From Sphingomonas carotinifaciens (GTDB lineage: Bacteria > Pseudomonadota > Alphaproteobacteria > Sphingomonadales > Sphingomonadaceae), in assembly GCF_009789535.1 (NCBI RefSeq), contig NZ_WSUT01000005.1, positions 496,001 to 560,000 on the forward strand: a DNA stretch of 64,000 bases. Direction: 5' to 3'. Shown here in pieces: positions 52,049-60,710 of the stretch. Both the position numbers and the translations under genes were made by a program. The notes below the pieces were generated by a model. The model was given only the letters and a program-made list of their open reading frames with translations. It was not told where the DNA came from and ran no database searches. The first letter of the stretch is position 1. Each line of letters opens with the position of its first letter.

Positions 52049-52921
52049 CTATGTCGCGAAACTGTTCGCCAGGCTGCCCATGGTCAGCGCCCATCCATCG
52101 ACCAGCACGAACAGCAACAGCTTGAACGGCAGCGAGATGATCGAGGGCGACAACATCATCATGCCCAGCGACATCAGCACGGTGGCGACCACCAGATCGA
52201 TGACGATGAACGGCAGAAAGATCAGGAACCCGATCTGGAACGCGGTCTTCAGTTCGCTGGTGACGAAGGCGGGGAGCAGCACCGCATAGGGAATGTCGTT
52301 CGGCGAGGCATAGGGCCCTGATTTCGCCATCTGCGCGAACATCGTCACGTCCTTCACCCGCGTCTGCTTGGCCATGAAGGCGTGAAGCGGCGCGCCGGCG
52401 GCCTGGATCATCTGCGTGCCGGCCAGCCGTCCTTCCGCATAGGGCTGGATGGCCTGGCTATTCATCTGGTTGATCGTCGGCGCCATGATGAACAGCGACA
52501 GGAACAGTGACAGGCCGATCAGCACCTGGTTGGGCGGTGTCTGTTGCAGGCCCAGCGCCTGGCGCAGCACCGCCAGCACGATCACGATCCGGGTAAAGCT
52601 GGTCATCATCAACAGGATGCCCGGCAGGATCGTCAGCAGGCCCATGATGATCAGGACCTGGAGCGACAGCGACAGCGAGCCGGACTGGCCCGTGCCCCCG
52701 CCGCCAAGCTGCCCCAGCGCGCGGTCCACCGCATCCCCCACCCCCGGCGCGGGAGGGGCCGCGGGTGTGCCTTGCGCAAAGGCCGGCATCGCCACGAAGA
52801 AGGCGACCACGATCGCCAGCAGGATCCAGATCAGCCGCGATCCGCCGCCCGCACGCGGCGCCTGCGCGCGCCCCTGGATCAGCGCCGGCCCGGTGCCGCG
52901 CCGCGTGACCGAGATGCTCAT
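52049..52921 (-). CDS. fliP: Flagellar export apparatus protein FliP
   Basis: The 290-residue protein has a signal-peptide-like region ('IWILLAIVVAFFVAMPAFAQ'). The FliP membrane core follows: 'LTILPGILLMMTSFTRIVIV', 'LAVLRQALGLQQTPPNQVLI', 'YAVLLPAFVTSELKTAFQIG' and 'DLVVATVLMSLGMMMLSPSI'. It forms the export gate with FliQ and FliR, whose genes do not follow here. The ATG overlaps the fliO stop (ATGA). The extra 28 residues ahead of the signal peptide are unusual, so the real start could be further in. Confidence 0.95.
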   Translation of the reverse strand: MSISVTRRGTGPALIQGRAQAPRAGGGSRLIWILLAIVVAFFVAMPAFAQGTPAAPPAPGVGDAVDRALGQLGGGGTGQSGSLSLSLQVLIIMGLLTILPGILLMMTSFTRIVIVLAVLRQALGLQQTPPNQVLIGLSLFLSLFIMAPTINQMNSQAIQPYAEGRLAGTQMIQAAGAPLHAFMAKQTRVKDVTMFAQMAKSGPYASPNDIPYAVLLPAFVTSELKTAFQIGFLIFLPFIVIDLVVATVLMSLGMMMLSPSIISLPFKLLLFVLVDGWALTMGSLANSFAT

Positions 52922-53226
52922 GCCCGGTGGTTCCTGTCCGGCACGAAGCGGCCGAGGCCGCTCGGCTCACCCGCCGCGTCGATTTTGTCGACCAGCGTCA
53001 CCCCGCCGCGCCCGACCGAGACGAGCAGCCGCCGCCCCTCGAAATCGATCACCGCCAGCCGCAGGCCGGGCGAGATCATCATCGTCTCCTTGACCGCGAT
53101 CGTGCGCGCCTGCGTCTTGCCCGGCAGGCGCGTCTCCAGCTTGCGCCAAGCATAAAGGCACCCGATCATCAGGCCGCAGACCAGCGGCAACAGCACGACC
53201 AGCTTCAGGATATAGGACCACATCAT
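52918..53226 (-). CDS. fliO: Flagellar protein FliO
   Basis: The 102-residue protein has a single N-terminal membrane helix ('YILKLVVLLPLVCGLMIGCL') and a small cytoplasmic domain with 'TIAVKETMMISPGLRLAVID' and 'FEGRRLLVSVGRGGVTLVDK', the FliO pattern. It assists FliP assembly. Two ATG codons (53226, 53223) are possible. It lies 13 bp after fliN and overlaps fliP. Confidence 0.85.
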   Translation of the reverse strand: MMWSYILKLVVLLPLVCGLMIGCLYAWRKLETRLPGKTQARTIAVKETMMISPGLRLAVIDFEGRRLLVSVGRGGVTLVDKIDAAGEPSGLGRFVPDRNHRA

Positions 53227-53239
53227 GAGCGTCGGGGCC

Positions 53240-53530
53240 TCAGGCGCGCTTGTCGGGATTGACGAGCTCGGTCATGCGCACGCCGAAGCGGTCGCCCACC
53301 GTCACCACTTCGCCCCGGCCGATCAGCGTGCCGTTGACGAACACGTCCAGCAGTTCGTTGGCGCGGCGGTCCAGCTCAATCACGCTCGATTCGCCCAGCG
53401 CCAGCAGTTCGCGCAGCGACAGCTGCGTCGATCCGATCTCGACGGTCAGCTTCACGTCCACGTCCTGGAGCAGCCGGAAATTGGCGGTCACCGATCCATC
53501 GATCGGAAAACCGCCGGTCATGTCGTTCAT
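53240..53530 (-). CDS. fliN: Flagellar motor switch protein FliN
   Basis: The 96-residue protein is a SpoA domain: 'FRLLQDVDVKLTVEIGSTQL', 'SLRELLALGESSVIELDRRA', 'NELLDVFVNGTLIGRGEVVT' and 'VGDRFGVRMTELV'. It is part of the C-ring with FliM and FliG. It overlaps the fliM stop by four bases. Confidence 0.95.
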   Translation of the reverse strand: MNDMTGGFPIDGSVTANFRLLQDVDVKLTVEIGSTQLSLRELLALGESSVIELDRRANELLDVFVNGTLIGRGEVVTVGDRFGVRMTELVNPDKRA

Positions 53531-54465
53531 TGCAGCGATCCTTCGGTGCGAACTAGAGAGGTCAGGCGCACGGCGGCATGGCCGTTGGCGGCGCCCACGG
53601 TGCCGGTGCCCAGCAGGTCGTTGCCGACCATCACCGGAACCTCGGGACCGAAACTGATCGGAATGACGTCGCCGGGCTTCAGCGTCATCAGCGTCTGGAG
53701 CGGGACGACCGGCTCGGCCAGCACCGAGCGGACGGTGAAGCGCACGCCCATCACCGCACGGGTCAATTCGCTGCGCCAGCCCGGATCGGTGTCTACGGGC
53801 TTGGACACCACCTTGCCGGTCAGCGCGGCGCCATGCGGCTTCAGCGCGGATACCGGATAAAGCAGGTCGATGAACACCGGCAGGGCGGTGCCCGCCGCGA
53901 TGCCGAAGCGGGTGACGATCATCGCATCGTCACCGTCGAAGCCGGGCAGCATCGCCGCGCTCGCCTCGGGCCGCGCCGGCACGAACTCGATCCGGGCCAG
54001 CGGCTCCCAGGCCTGGCGCAGCGGTTCGACCAGCATCGCGCCCAGCCGTTCCACCATCGCCTCGGTCGCGGGCGAAAATTCGCTCGGCAGCATCGCCGGT
54101 GCCGCACCCGACCCGCCGAAGAACAGGTCGAGCAATTCCAGCACGAACCGTCCGTCCAGCACGCACAGGCCCTGATCGGCCTGTGGCGGCATGGTCAGCG
54201 GCACCCAGGCGGTCAGCGCGTCGCCGCGCTCCGCCCGGTAATCGGCGAAACGCTGGACGACCAGCGGCTCGGCCCAACTGCGCACTTCCTGACGCAACAA
54301 CGGCTCGAACAGGCTCCTGAGCGACCGCGCATAGCGCGCGGACAGGTGCTGCAACGTGTGGAGGTCGCCGAACGGATTGAGCTTCGCCTCGCCCAGCAGG
54401 CCGTGATCGGCCGATGCGGGGCGGGCGCGCTCGCGTCGTTCTGCGATGTCCGGGCCGTTAACCAT
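53527..54465 (-). CDS. fliM: Flagellar motor switch protein FliM
   Basis: The 312-residue protein has the CheC-like middle domain ('LCVLDGRFVLELLDLFFGGS', 'EFSPATEAMVERLGAMLVEP') and a C-terminal SpoA domain ('TVRSVLAEPVVPLQTLMTLK', 'PGDVIPISFGPEVPVMVGND'). The usual N-terminal CheY-P-binding motif (LSQxEIDALL) is not evident; the start reads 'MVNGPDIAERRERARPASAD'. It may use a divergent contact. It lies three bases after fliL. Confidence 0.92.
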   Translation of the reverse strand: MVNGPDIAERRERARPASADHGLLGEAKLNPFGDLHTLQHLSARYARSLRSLFEPLLRQEVRSWAEPLVVQRFADYRAERGDALTAWVPLTMPPQADQGLCVLDGRFVLELLDLFFGGSGAAPAMLPSEFSPATEAMVERLGAMLVEPLRQAWEPLARIEFVPARPEASAAMLPGFDGDDAMIVTRFGIAAGTALPVFIDLLYPVSALKPHGAALTGKVVSKPVDTDPGWRSELTRAVMGVRFTVRSVLAEPVVPLQTLMTLKPGDVIPISFGPEVPVMVGNDLLGTGTVGAANGHAAVRLTSLVRTEGSLQ

Positions 54466-54468
54466 GCC

Positions 54469-55137
54469 TCACTGAACAACGAAATTGGTAAAGTACACGT
54501 TACTGATTCCGCCAAACCCCTCTTTCTGCCGCAAAACCTGGTTGATTGAATCGGCCAGCCGCTTCTGGAGCTGCTTCTTGCCCGCGCTGGAGAAGACCTG
54601 TTCCTCCGTCGTGTCGCCCAGCGTCATCAGGATCGCCGAGCGGACCGCGATGTCGTTGGTTTTCAGGTTGTTGATGACGGTGTCGTCATAGGGCGTCGAC
54701 ACCGCGATCCCGACCTGGATGAAGTGCACCGAATCGGTCAGGTTCGACGTGAACTCCTTTTCCATGGCGAAATAGTTGGAGGCATAGCGCTCGCCCCCCA
54801 CGCCCGGCGTGGGAGAGGGCAGGCCGGCATGCTCCTCCGGCGCGGCCTCGCCCGATTCGCCGTGGCCGCCACCCGATTCGCCACCGCCCTCGCCGCCGCC
54901 ATGCTCGCCGCCTTCGCCGCCCTCGGCGCTGCGCTTCTGCTCCGCCTTGGGGATCAGCTTGGGGCCATGATCCTCGGCCCCGCCATGCCCGCCGCCGCCG
55001 ATCAGGCCGGAATTGGCGGCATACAACCCGGCGCCCATGCCGCCGCCGAGCAGCGCCAGCAGGCCGACGCCCATGATCAGCATCTTGCCCAGCTTGCCCT
55101 TCTTCTTGGGGGGCGCGTCTTCCTTGGTGTCGCTCAT
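54469..55137 (-). CDS. fliL: Flagellar basal body-associated protein FliL
   Basis: The 222-residue protein has a basic N-terminus, a membrane helix ('MLIMGVGLLALLGGGMGAGL') and a long Gly/Glu/His-rich linker of about 70 residues. The FliL domain follows with 'SNYFAMEKEFTSNLTDSVHF', 'IQVGIAVSTPYDDTVINNLK' and 'VRSAILMTLGDTTEEQVFS'. It supports stator function. The linker is longer than usual. Confidence 0.9.
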   Translation of the reverse strand: MSDTKEDAPPKKKGKLGKMLIMGVGLLALLGGGMGAGLYAANSGLIGGGGHGGAEDHGPKLIPKAEQKRSAEGGEGGEHGGGEGGGESGGGHGESGEAAPEEHAGLPSPTPGVGGERYASNYFAMEKEFTSNLTDSVHFIQVGIAVSTPYDDTVINNLKTNDIAVRSAILMTLGDTTEEQVFSSAGKKQLQKRLADSINQVLRQKEGFGGISNVYFTNFVVQ

Positions 55138-55149
55138 GTCATTCTATCC

Positions 55150-57162
55150 TCAGGCGATTCGTGTCGCGGCGGCGCTGTCGTCAGGCAGCGAATCGGCAGG
55201 GCTCCCCGCCGATGTGCGGTTGCGCAGGGTACGCGGCTGATGCTGCTGTTGGGTAAAGGCCCGGTCCTGCCCCGGATTTTGTCCCATATCCTGCCCGCCG
55301 CCGGTCATCTGGCGTGCATCCGGCGTGGCCTCGCCCAGCTTCAACCCACGCGCGCTCGCCAGCGCCGTCAGTTCCGGTTGCGCCTGGGCCAGCATCGCGC
55401 GCGTTTGCGCCTGTTCCGCCTCGAAACGGACATGCACCTGATCGTCGCGGCGGCTGATCGCGATGTCGATCGTGCCCAGCGCGTCGGGCACCAGCCGGAT
55501 GCGCGTGTCGTTCGCATCCGCCTGATCGCGCAGCGCCTCGATGCGGTCGATCATCCCCTGCGGCCAATGGTCCTGCCGCATGTCGAGCGGCGCGTCCTGC
55601 GCCGCGGCGGTGGCCGGCACCGTTGCAACCGGCGCGACCAACCCCGGTGCCAGCGGTGCCTCGACCGGCCCGCCCCTGTCCTCCCGCAACCCCGCATCGC
55701 GGTGCAACGCGCTGGCGAATAGCTGAAACGCCGGGGCGGCATCCCCCGCCTTGATCGGCTGGGGCATATCCGCCGTCGCCGATCGCGGCGCCGCGCCACG
55801 ATCCATTACCGGCGAAATCTGCATGGCTCCATCCGAACCCGTCGCAGGCCGGATCGCCGCCGGCGCACCCTGCCCCGTCCGGCTTGCACCGACGGGTTGC
55901 GGGGCCACGAAGGATGATGGCGTCGCCTCACCCGAAACCGCCGCCGGTCGGACCGACGCCGGGCCGGACGGCGCGCCGGGCTCCATCTGCCCGGTCGTGC
56001 CTGCCGGTTGCGCTGCCGCTGCGCCGCTATCGTTCGCTACCGGCGCCTGCGCCACGCCGCTGTCGGCACCAGCCTGCGTCATCGCCGCCGACGCCTCCTG
56101 CCCCGTCCGGCTTGCACCGACGGGTTGCGGGGCCACGAAGGATGATGGCGTCGCCTCACCCGAAACCGCCGCCGGTCGGACCGACGCCGGAGCAGACGGG
56201 GCGCCGGGCTCCATCTGCCCGGTTATGCCGGCCGGTTGCGCTGCCGCTGCGCCGCTATCGTTCGCCACCGGCGCCTGCGCCACGCCGCTGTCGGCACCAG
56301 CCTGCGCCGTCACCGGCAGGGCGAAGCGCGCCGGAACGGGCACCGCCAGCGGCGCACCGGGATTTGTGGCCACCAATCGGAGCGCGGCATCCGTGCCGGG
56401 TTCGACCACCGTCACACCGGTGGGAAGGCCGCTTCCCGCCGCGGCCTTCGCGAAGCGCGCGGGTATGGCCATCGGCGCTGCGCCCGCCACCGGCTCCCTG
56501 TCGGTCGCCATCGCGGCGGGCAGGCCTGTCTTGTCCCCCCCGGCGGGGAACCCGACCGGTGCCGATCCGCCCGCGCGCCCACCCGGCACCGCCACCGGCT
56601 GCGTCGATGGCGACGCGGCCTCCGCCGACGCCGGATCGATCGACGTGCGAGCCCCATCGGACCGCGACGTCACGGCCGACGGCACTTCAAACGTCGCCGG
56701 CGCTTCGGCGGCAACCGTGGCAAGCTGCACGACGGCAAGGCCGGTGCCGGCCAGCATCGCCGGCCGCGGGGAACCGCCGCCCTGCGCCACGCCGGGCATC
56801 ATCGGCTCGGCGGCCACCGGCGCCGGCGACCCGGTGGAGGTCAGCGCAACCGGATCGATCGCCACCGGCACCACCGGCGCCACCGGCATCGCCACCATGA
56901 ACGGCACCATGCCCATCGCCGGCAGGGCCCCCGCCTCTTCCGGCAACGCCCCCGTCCCCTCCGGCAACGCCTTGCCGCCGGTGGCATCATCCTGCCCGGT
57001 CACTGCCGGTGTCGGCACCGCCGCGGCATCCGCCGTCCCCTCCTGAAGCGACAGGAACGACGCCAGCGACAGCGCGAATGCCGCGCCGTCCCCCACCGGC
57101 ATCGCCCCTGTCGCCCCGGCGGGCGCGGGCGCGCGGCCGATCGCACTCGCGATCTCAATCAT
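55150..57162 (-). CDS. fliK: Flagellar hook-length control protein FliK
   Basis: The 670-residue protein has a long, low-complexity Ala/Pro/Gly/Val N-terminal part. A C-terminal Flg_hook domain is seen as 'MIDRIEALRDQADANDTRIR', 'LVPDALGTIDIAISRRDDQV' and 'HVRFEAEQAQTRAMLAQAQP'. It measures hook length and switches export specificity. Residues about 286-355 and 362-431 are a near-identical duplication. It is long for FliK. It lies 33 bp after fliJ. Confidence 0.88.
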   Translation of the reverse strand: MIEIASAIGRAPAPAGATGAMPVGDGAAFALSLASFLSLQEGTADAAAVPTPAVTGQDDATGGKALPEGTGALPEEAGALPAMGMVPFMVAMPVAPVVPVAIDPVALTSTGSPAPVAAEPMMPGVAQGGGSPRPAMLAGTGLAVVQLATVAAEAPATFEVPSAVTSRSDGARTSIDPASAEAASPSTQPVAVPGGRAGGSAPVGFPAGGDKTGLPAAMATDREPVAGAAPMAIPARFAKAAAGSGLPTGVTVVEPGTDAALRLVATNPGAPLAVPVPARFALPVTAQAGADSGVAQAPVANDSGAAAAQPAGITGQMEPGAPSAPASVRPAAVSGEATPSSFVAPQPVGASRTGQEASAAMTQAGADSGVAQAPVANDSGAAAAQPAGTTGQMEPGAPSGPASVRPAAVSGEATPSSFVAPQPVGASRTGQGAPAAIRPATGSDGAMQISPVMDRGAAPRSATADMPQPIKAGDAAPAFQLFASALHRDAGLREDRGGPVEAPLAPGLVAPVATVPATAAAQDAPLDMRQDHWPQGMIDRIEALRDQADANDTRIRLVPDALGTIDIAISRRDDQVHVRFEAEQAQTRAMLAQAQPELTALASARGLKLGEATPDARQMTGGGQDMGQNPGQDRAFTQQQHQPRTLRNRTSAGSPADSLPDDSAAATRIA
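55871..56306. repeat. In-frame tandem duplication inside fliK
   Basis: Copies at about 55871-56078 and 56099-56306 are nearly identical over about 208 bp, with a 228-bp period (76 codons). They differ by only a few substitutions, so the duplication is recent or kept alike by gene conversion. It adds 76 residues to the ruler part of FliK. Confidence 0.85.
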
Positions 57163-57195
57163 GATGATGAACCCCCAACGTCATGAAAAACGGGA

Positions 57196-57624
57196 TCAGC
57201 AAGGATCGTGCCGGTTCTTCCGATTGGCCGGCGCGTCTTCCAGCGCGCGCATTTCGCGCATGACGGCGGCGGCCTGTGCCCGCTCGATCAGCTTTTCGAC
57301 CGCACTCTGGTCGCGTTTGGCGCTGCGGGTCTGTTCGGCCGCCGCGTCCGCCTGCTGCTCGGCCTGCGCGATGCGGCGCAGCGCGATTTCGGCGGACTGG
57401 TGCAGCCGCTCGCGAAAATGCGCCGCCGCCATCAGCGACACGCTGGCCGACGGCGCGGTCGGCACCGGCGCCACCGCATCGACCAGCCCGGCGATCCGCG
57501 CCGACAGCGCCTGCTCGCTCGCCACCTGCTCGCGCGCCCGCGCCTCATCCCCCATCCGCAGGTTCAGCTGCAGCGTGCGGACCCGGTGGATACGCGCCAG
57601 CGTCGCCTCGCGCCGCTTCGTCAT
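57196..57624 (-). CDS. fliJ: FliJ-like flagellar export protein
   Basis: The 142-residue protein is almost wholly helical and coiled-coil-like ('RREATLARIHRVRTLQLNLR', 'AEIALRRIAQAEQQADAAAE', 'SAVEKLIERAQAAAVMREMR'). Size and position directly after fliI (four-base overlap) identify it as FliJ, the stalk partner of the FliI ATPase. Sequence conservation is low in this family. Confidence 0.8.
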   Translation of the reverse strand: MTKRREATLARIHRVRTLQLNLRMGDEARAREQVASEQALSARIAGLVDAVAPVPTAPSASVSLMAAAHFRERLHQSAEIALRRIAQAEQQADAAAEQTRSAKRDQSAVEKLIERAQAAAVMREMRALEDAPANRKNRHDPC

Positions 57625-58955
57625 GCGTCGGTGCCGAACACGCCGACCAGCTCGTCGACCGCCATGTCGATCGGCACCGCGCTGTCGTAATCCTGCCGGA
57701 TATATTCCATCACCGCCGGATGCGCGGCGATCGCATTGTCGATCGCGGCGTCGGTACCCGCCCGGTACGCGCCCATCAGCACCAGGTCGCGATTTTCCTC
57801 ATAGGTCGCCAGATGCCGGCGCAGCACGCGCGCCGCCTTGGCATGCGGCTTGGACACGATATCGTTCATCACGCGGCTGACCGAGGGACCGATGTCGATC
57901 GCCGGATACACGCCGCGCTCGGCCAGTTGCCGGCTCAGCACGATATGCCCGTCCAGGATCGAGCGCGCCGAATCGACCACCGGGTCGTTGCCGTCGTCGC
58001 CGTCCGCCAGCACGGTGTAGATCGCGGTGATCGACCCCGTCCCATGCGCATCGGCGCCCGCCCGCTCGATCAGGTTGGGCAGCATCGCGATGGCGGAGGG
58101 CGGATATCCGCGCGCGGAGGCCGGCTCGCCCAGCGCCAGCCCGATCTCGCGGCCCGCATGCGCGACGCGGGTCAGCGAATCCATGATCAGCAGAACCTTT
58201 TTACCCTCGGCGCGGAACGCCTCGGCGATCGCGGTCGCGCGCAGGGCGCCGCGGATGCGCAGCACCGGCGAATGATTGGCCGGCACCGCGACCACCACCG
58301 ACCGCGCCCGCGCCTCGCCCGCGACCTTGGTTTCCAGAAAGTCGGCGACCTCGCGGCTGCGCTCGCCGATCAGGCCGATGACGATCACGTCCGCCTGCGC
58401 CGCGCGCACCATCATGCCCAGCAGCACCGACTTGCCGACGCCCGATCCCGCCATGATGCCGACCCGCTGGCCAAGGCCGATGGTCAACAGCCCGTTGATC
58501 GCCCGCACACCGACATCCATCGGCGCCAGCACCCGGCCGCGGTCCAGCGGCGATTGCAGCTTGCCCGCCAGCGGCCAGCGCGCCGCACCCCGGATCGGTC
58601 CCAGTCCGTCGATCGGCTTGCCCGCGCCGTCGACGACGCGGCCCAGCATCGCGGCGCCCACCTCCGCCTCGCCCGGTGCGCCCATCGGCCTGACGGGTGC
58701 ACGCGGCAGCAGCGGCGCCGGCCCGCCCAGGTTCATCATCAGCGTGCGGCCGTTGCGGAAACCGATCACTTCCGCCTCGATCCGCGCATCGCCCTCGCCG
58801 CCGACCTCGCACACCGTGCCGACCGCCAGGTTCAGCCCGACCGCCTCCATCAGCAATCCGTCGTAGGAGGACAGGCGCCCGGACACGCGCGGTGCCGCGG
58901 TGAAATCGGCACTGCCCAGCGTTCCGAGGTAATCGGCGGCGAAACGATTCAACAT
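57621..58955 (-). CDS. fliI: Flagellar export ATPase FliI
   Basis: The 444-residue protein has Walker A 'IMAGSGVGKSVLLGMMVRAA', Walker B-region 'KKVLLIMDSLTRVAHAGREI' and 'GYPPSAIAMLPNLIERAG', 'VVDSARSILDGHIVLSRQLA', as in F1-like export ATPases. The ATG at 58955 overlaps the fliH end by seven bases. An upstream in-frame start at 59003 lies inside fliH and is not conserved. Confidence 0.97.
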   Translation of the reverse strand: MLNRFAADYLGTLGSADFTAAPRVSGRLSSYDGLLMEAVGLNLAVGTVCEVGGEGDARIEAEVIGFRNGRTLMMNLGGPAPLLPRAPVRPMGAPGEAEVGAAMLGRVVDGAGKPIDGLGPIRGAARWPLAGKLQSPLDRGRVLAPMDVGVRAINGLLTIGLGQRVGIMAGSGVGKSVLLGMMVRAAQADVIVIGLIGERSREVADFLETKVAGEARARSVVVAVPANHSPVLRIRGALRATAIAEAFRAEGKKVLLIMDSLTRVAHAGREIGLALGEPASARGYPPSAIAMLPNLIERAGADAHGTGSITAIYTVLADGDDGNDPVVDSARSILDGHIVLSRQLAERGVYPAIDIGPSVSRVMNDIVSKPHAKAARVLRRHLATYEENRDLVLMGAYRAGTDAAIDNAIAAHPAVMEYIRQDYDSAVPIDMAVDELVGVFGTDA

Positions 58956-59698
58956 GCGGGAACGGGCACCCTGTCCATCGCCTGCGCCAACTGGTCCAGC
59001 CACAGCGCCGGGCCATCCTCGACCACGGTGGAGGCGCTTTCCAGCACGAAGCTGCCGCGCGCCACGCTTGCGTCACCCACCGGAAAAACCGTGTCCGGCA
59101 AACGCCCCTGCAGCAGCGCGACGTCGTCGGGGTGCACGCGCAGCAGCGCGGACTCCGCGGCATCGGCCAGCATCTCGCTGGCCACCTCGACGCGCCCGGC
59201 CAGCCGCTCGGCGGCGACCCCGACCTCGCCCACCAGCTTCGACACCAGGAACAGCACCGTCTGCCGCAACTGCCCCGCCAGCGCCTCGCGATCGATCCGC
59301 CCCCCGCTCAGCGCCGCCTGGATCCCGACCAGCAGCGCATCCTCCTGCAACTGCGCCTGCGCCTGCGCTGCCGCCATCCCCTCGGCAAACCCCGCGGCAT
59401 GCGCCGCCTCCACCGGATCGATGAACGGCGTCGCGTCCAGGCACGGGTCCATCATGTCCCAGCCCGCGGTCGGATTGGCTTCGCGGTCGGCAGGGCTGAA
59501 ATGCTTGGGCGCCACCATCTCGGGCTCCGGCTCGGGCATCGGCCCGGCCGGGGTCGCGCGCGGCGTGAAGCCAACAGGGCTGCGCACCTCGATCAGGTCG
59601 ACCGCCGCGAAACCCGCCGGCTGTGGCGAGAAGGCCTGGTGCAGGGCCGCCGCCGCCGCATCGTGGCGCGCAGCGAAACCGGCAATGAAATCAGACAT
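58949..59698 (-). CDS. fliH: FliH-like flagellar export protein
   Basis: The 249-residue protein has an N-terminal variable part and a central helix ('AAHAAGFAEGMAAAQAQAQL'). A C-terminal domain follows with 'QTVLFLVSKLVGEVGVAAER', 'LRVHPDDVALLQGRLPDTVF' and 'GSFVLESASTVVEDGPALWL', as in FliH/YscL proteins. It regulates FliI. It overlaps fliG by eight bases. Confidence 0.85.
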   Translation of the reverse strand: MSDFIAGFAARHDAAAAALHQAFSPQPAGFAAVDLIEVRSPVGFTPRATPAGPMPEPEPEMVAPKHFSPADREANPTAGWDMMDPCLDATPFIDPVEAAHAAGFAEGMAAAQAQAQLQEDALLVGIQAALSGGRIDREALAGQLRQTVLFLVSKLVGEVGVAAERLAGRVEVASEMLADAAESALLRVHPDDVALLQGRLPDTVFPVGDASVARGSFVLESASTVVEDGPALWLDQLAQAMDRVPVPAC

Positions 59699-60710
59699 AG
59701 TCGTCCTCGCCGCCGCCCATCACGATCGTGCCGTCCTTGGCCAGGTTGCGGGCGATCTGAATCATCGCCTTTTGCGCTTCCAGCACTTCGGACAGCTTCA
59801 TCGGCCCGCGCCCTTCGATCTCGTCGCGCATATTGTCGGCGGCGCGCGACGACATGCAGCCCAGGAAGCGGTTGCGCACGCCCTCGTCCACACCCTTGAG
59901 CGAGCGGACCAGAATGTCGCCGTCGACGTTGCGGATCAGCGTGCCCAGATTCTTGTCGTCCAGCTCCAGCAGGTTCTCGAAGACGAACAACGCTTCCTCG
60001 ATCTGCTTGGCCAGTTCGCGATCGATCTTGAACAGCTTGGGCATGACGCGCTGTTCGGTCGCCTTGCGCGCGCTCGACAGGATCTTGGCCGCCTCGCGCG
60101 TGCCGCCCAGCGTGACGCCCTGCGCCTGCTGGCCGCTGCCGCTTTGCCGCGTGATCAGGTCGCGCAGCATGTCGATCGCCTCGGGGGCCACCGGGCCCAG
60201 CCGCGCGATGCGGTGCAGGATGTCGGGCTGCACCGCATCGGGCAGCAGCTCCAGCACCTGCCCCGCCACCGCCGGATCGCAATTGGCGATCACCACCGCG
60301 GCGATCTGCGGATGTTCCTTGTCCAGCATCGCCGCGATGTCGGTCGGGTCGAGCCAGGCGAGCAGTTCGATTTCGGCCGCCGCCTCGGGCGGCGTGATCC
60401 GCGCCAGCACGCTGTCGGCCTTGGCCGGTCCCAGCGCGCGGCTCATCACCGCCTCCACCACCGGGCGCGGCTCGAACGCGATGGTCGCGCGCTGCCGGGC
60501 GGCGGACACGAAGGTGTCGAGCACATCCTCGACCTCCTGCTCGCTGACATCGGCGACGGCATACATCGCGCGACCCAGCTCGCGCACCTCGTCCGGGTCC
60601 AGCTTCTGCAGGATGGCGGCGGCTTCGTCCTCGCCGACCAGCATCATCAGGACCGCGGCACGCTCCACGCCGGTATAGGTGCGCGCGCCCGCGGCGACTT
60701 CGGCGTCCAT
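59691..60710 (-). CDS. fliG: Flagellar motor switch protein FliG
   Basis: The 339-residue protein has the N-terminal 'GVERAAVLMMLVGEDEAAAI', the EHPQ motif in 'MLDKEHPQIAAVVIANCDPA', and the C-terminal torque helix 'NVDGDILVRSLKGVDEGVRN', 'RFLGCMSSRAADNMRDEIE' with its charged residues. It links the C-ring to the stators and fixes rotation. It shares one base with fliF. Confidence 0.96.
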   Translation of the reverse strand: MDAEVAAGARTYTGVERAAVLMMLVGEDEAAAILQKLDPDEVRELGRAMYAVADVSEQEVEDVLDTFVSAARQRATIAFEPRPVVEAVMSRALGPAKADSVLARITPPEAAAEIELLAWLDPTDIAAMLDKEHPQIAAVVIANCDPAVAGQVLELLPDAVQPDILHRIARLGPVAPEAIDMLRDLITRQSGSGQQAQGVTLGGTREAAKILSSARKATEQRVMPKLFKIDRELAKQIEEALFVFENLLELDDKNLGTLIRNVDGDILVRSLKGVDEGVRNRFLGCMSSRAADNMRDEIEGRGPMKLSEVLEAQKAMIQIARNLAKDGTIVMGGGEDDYV

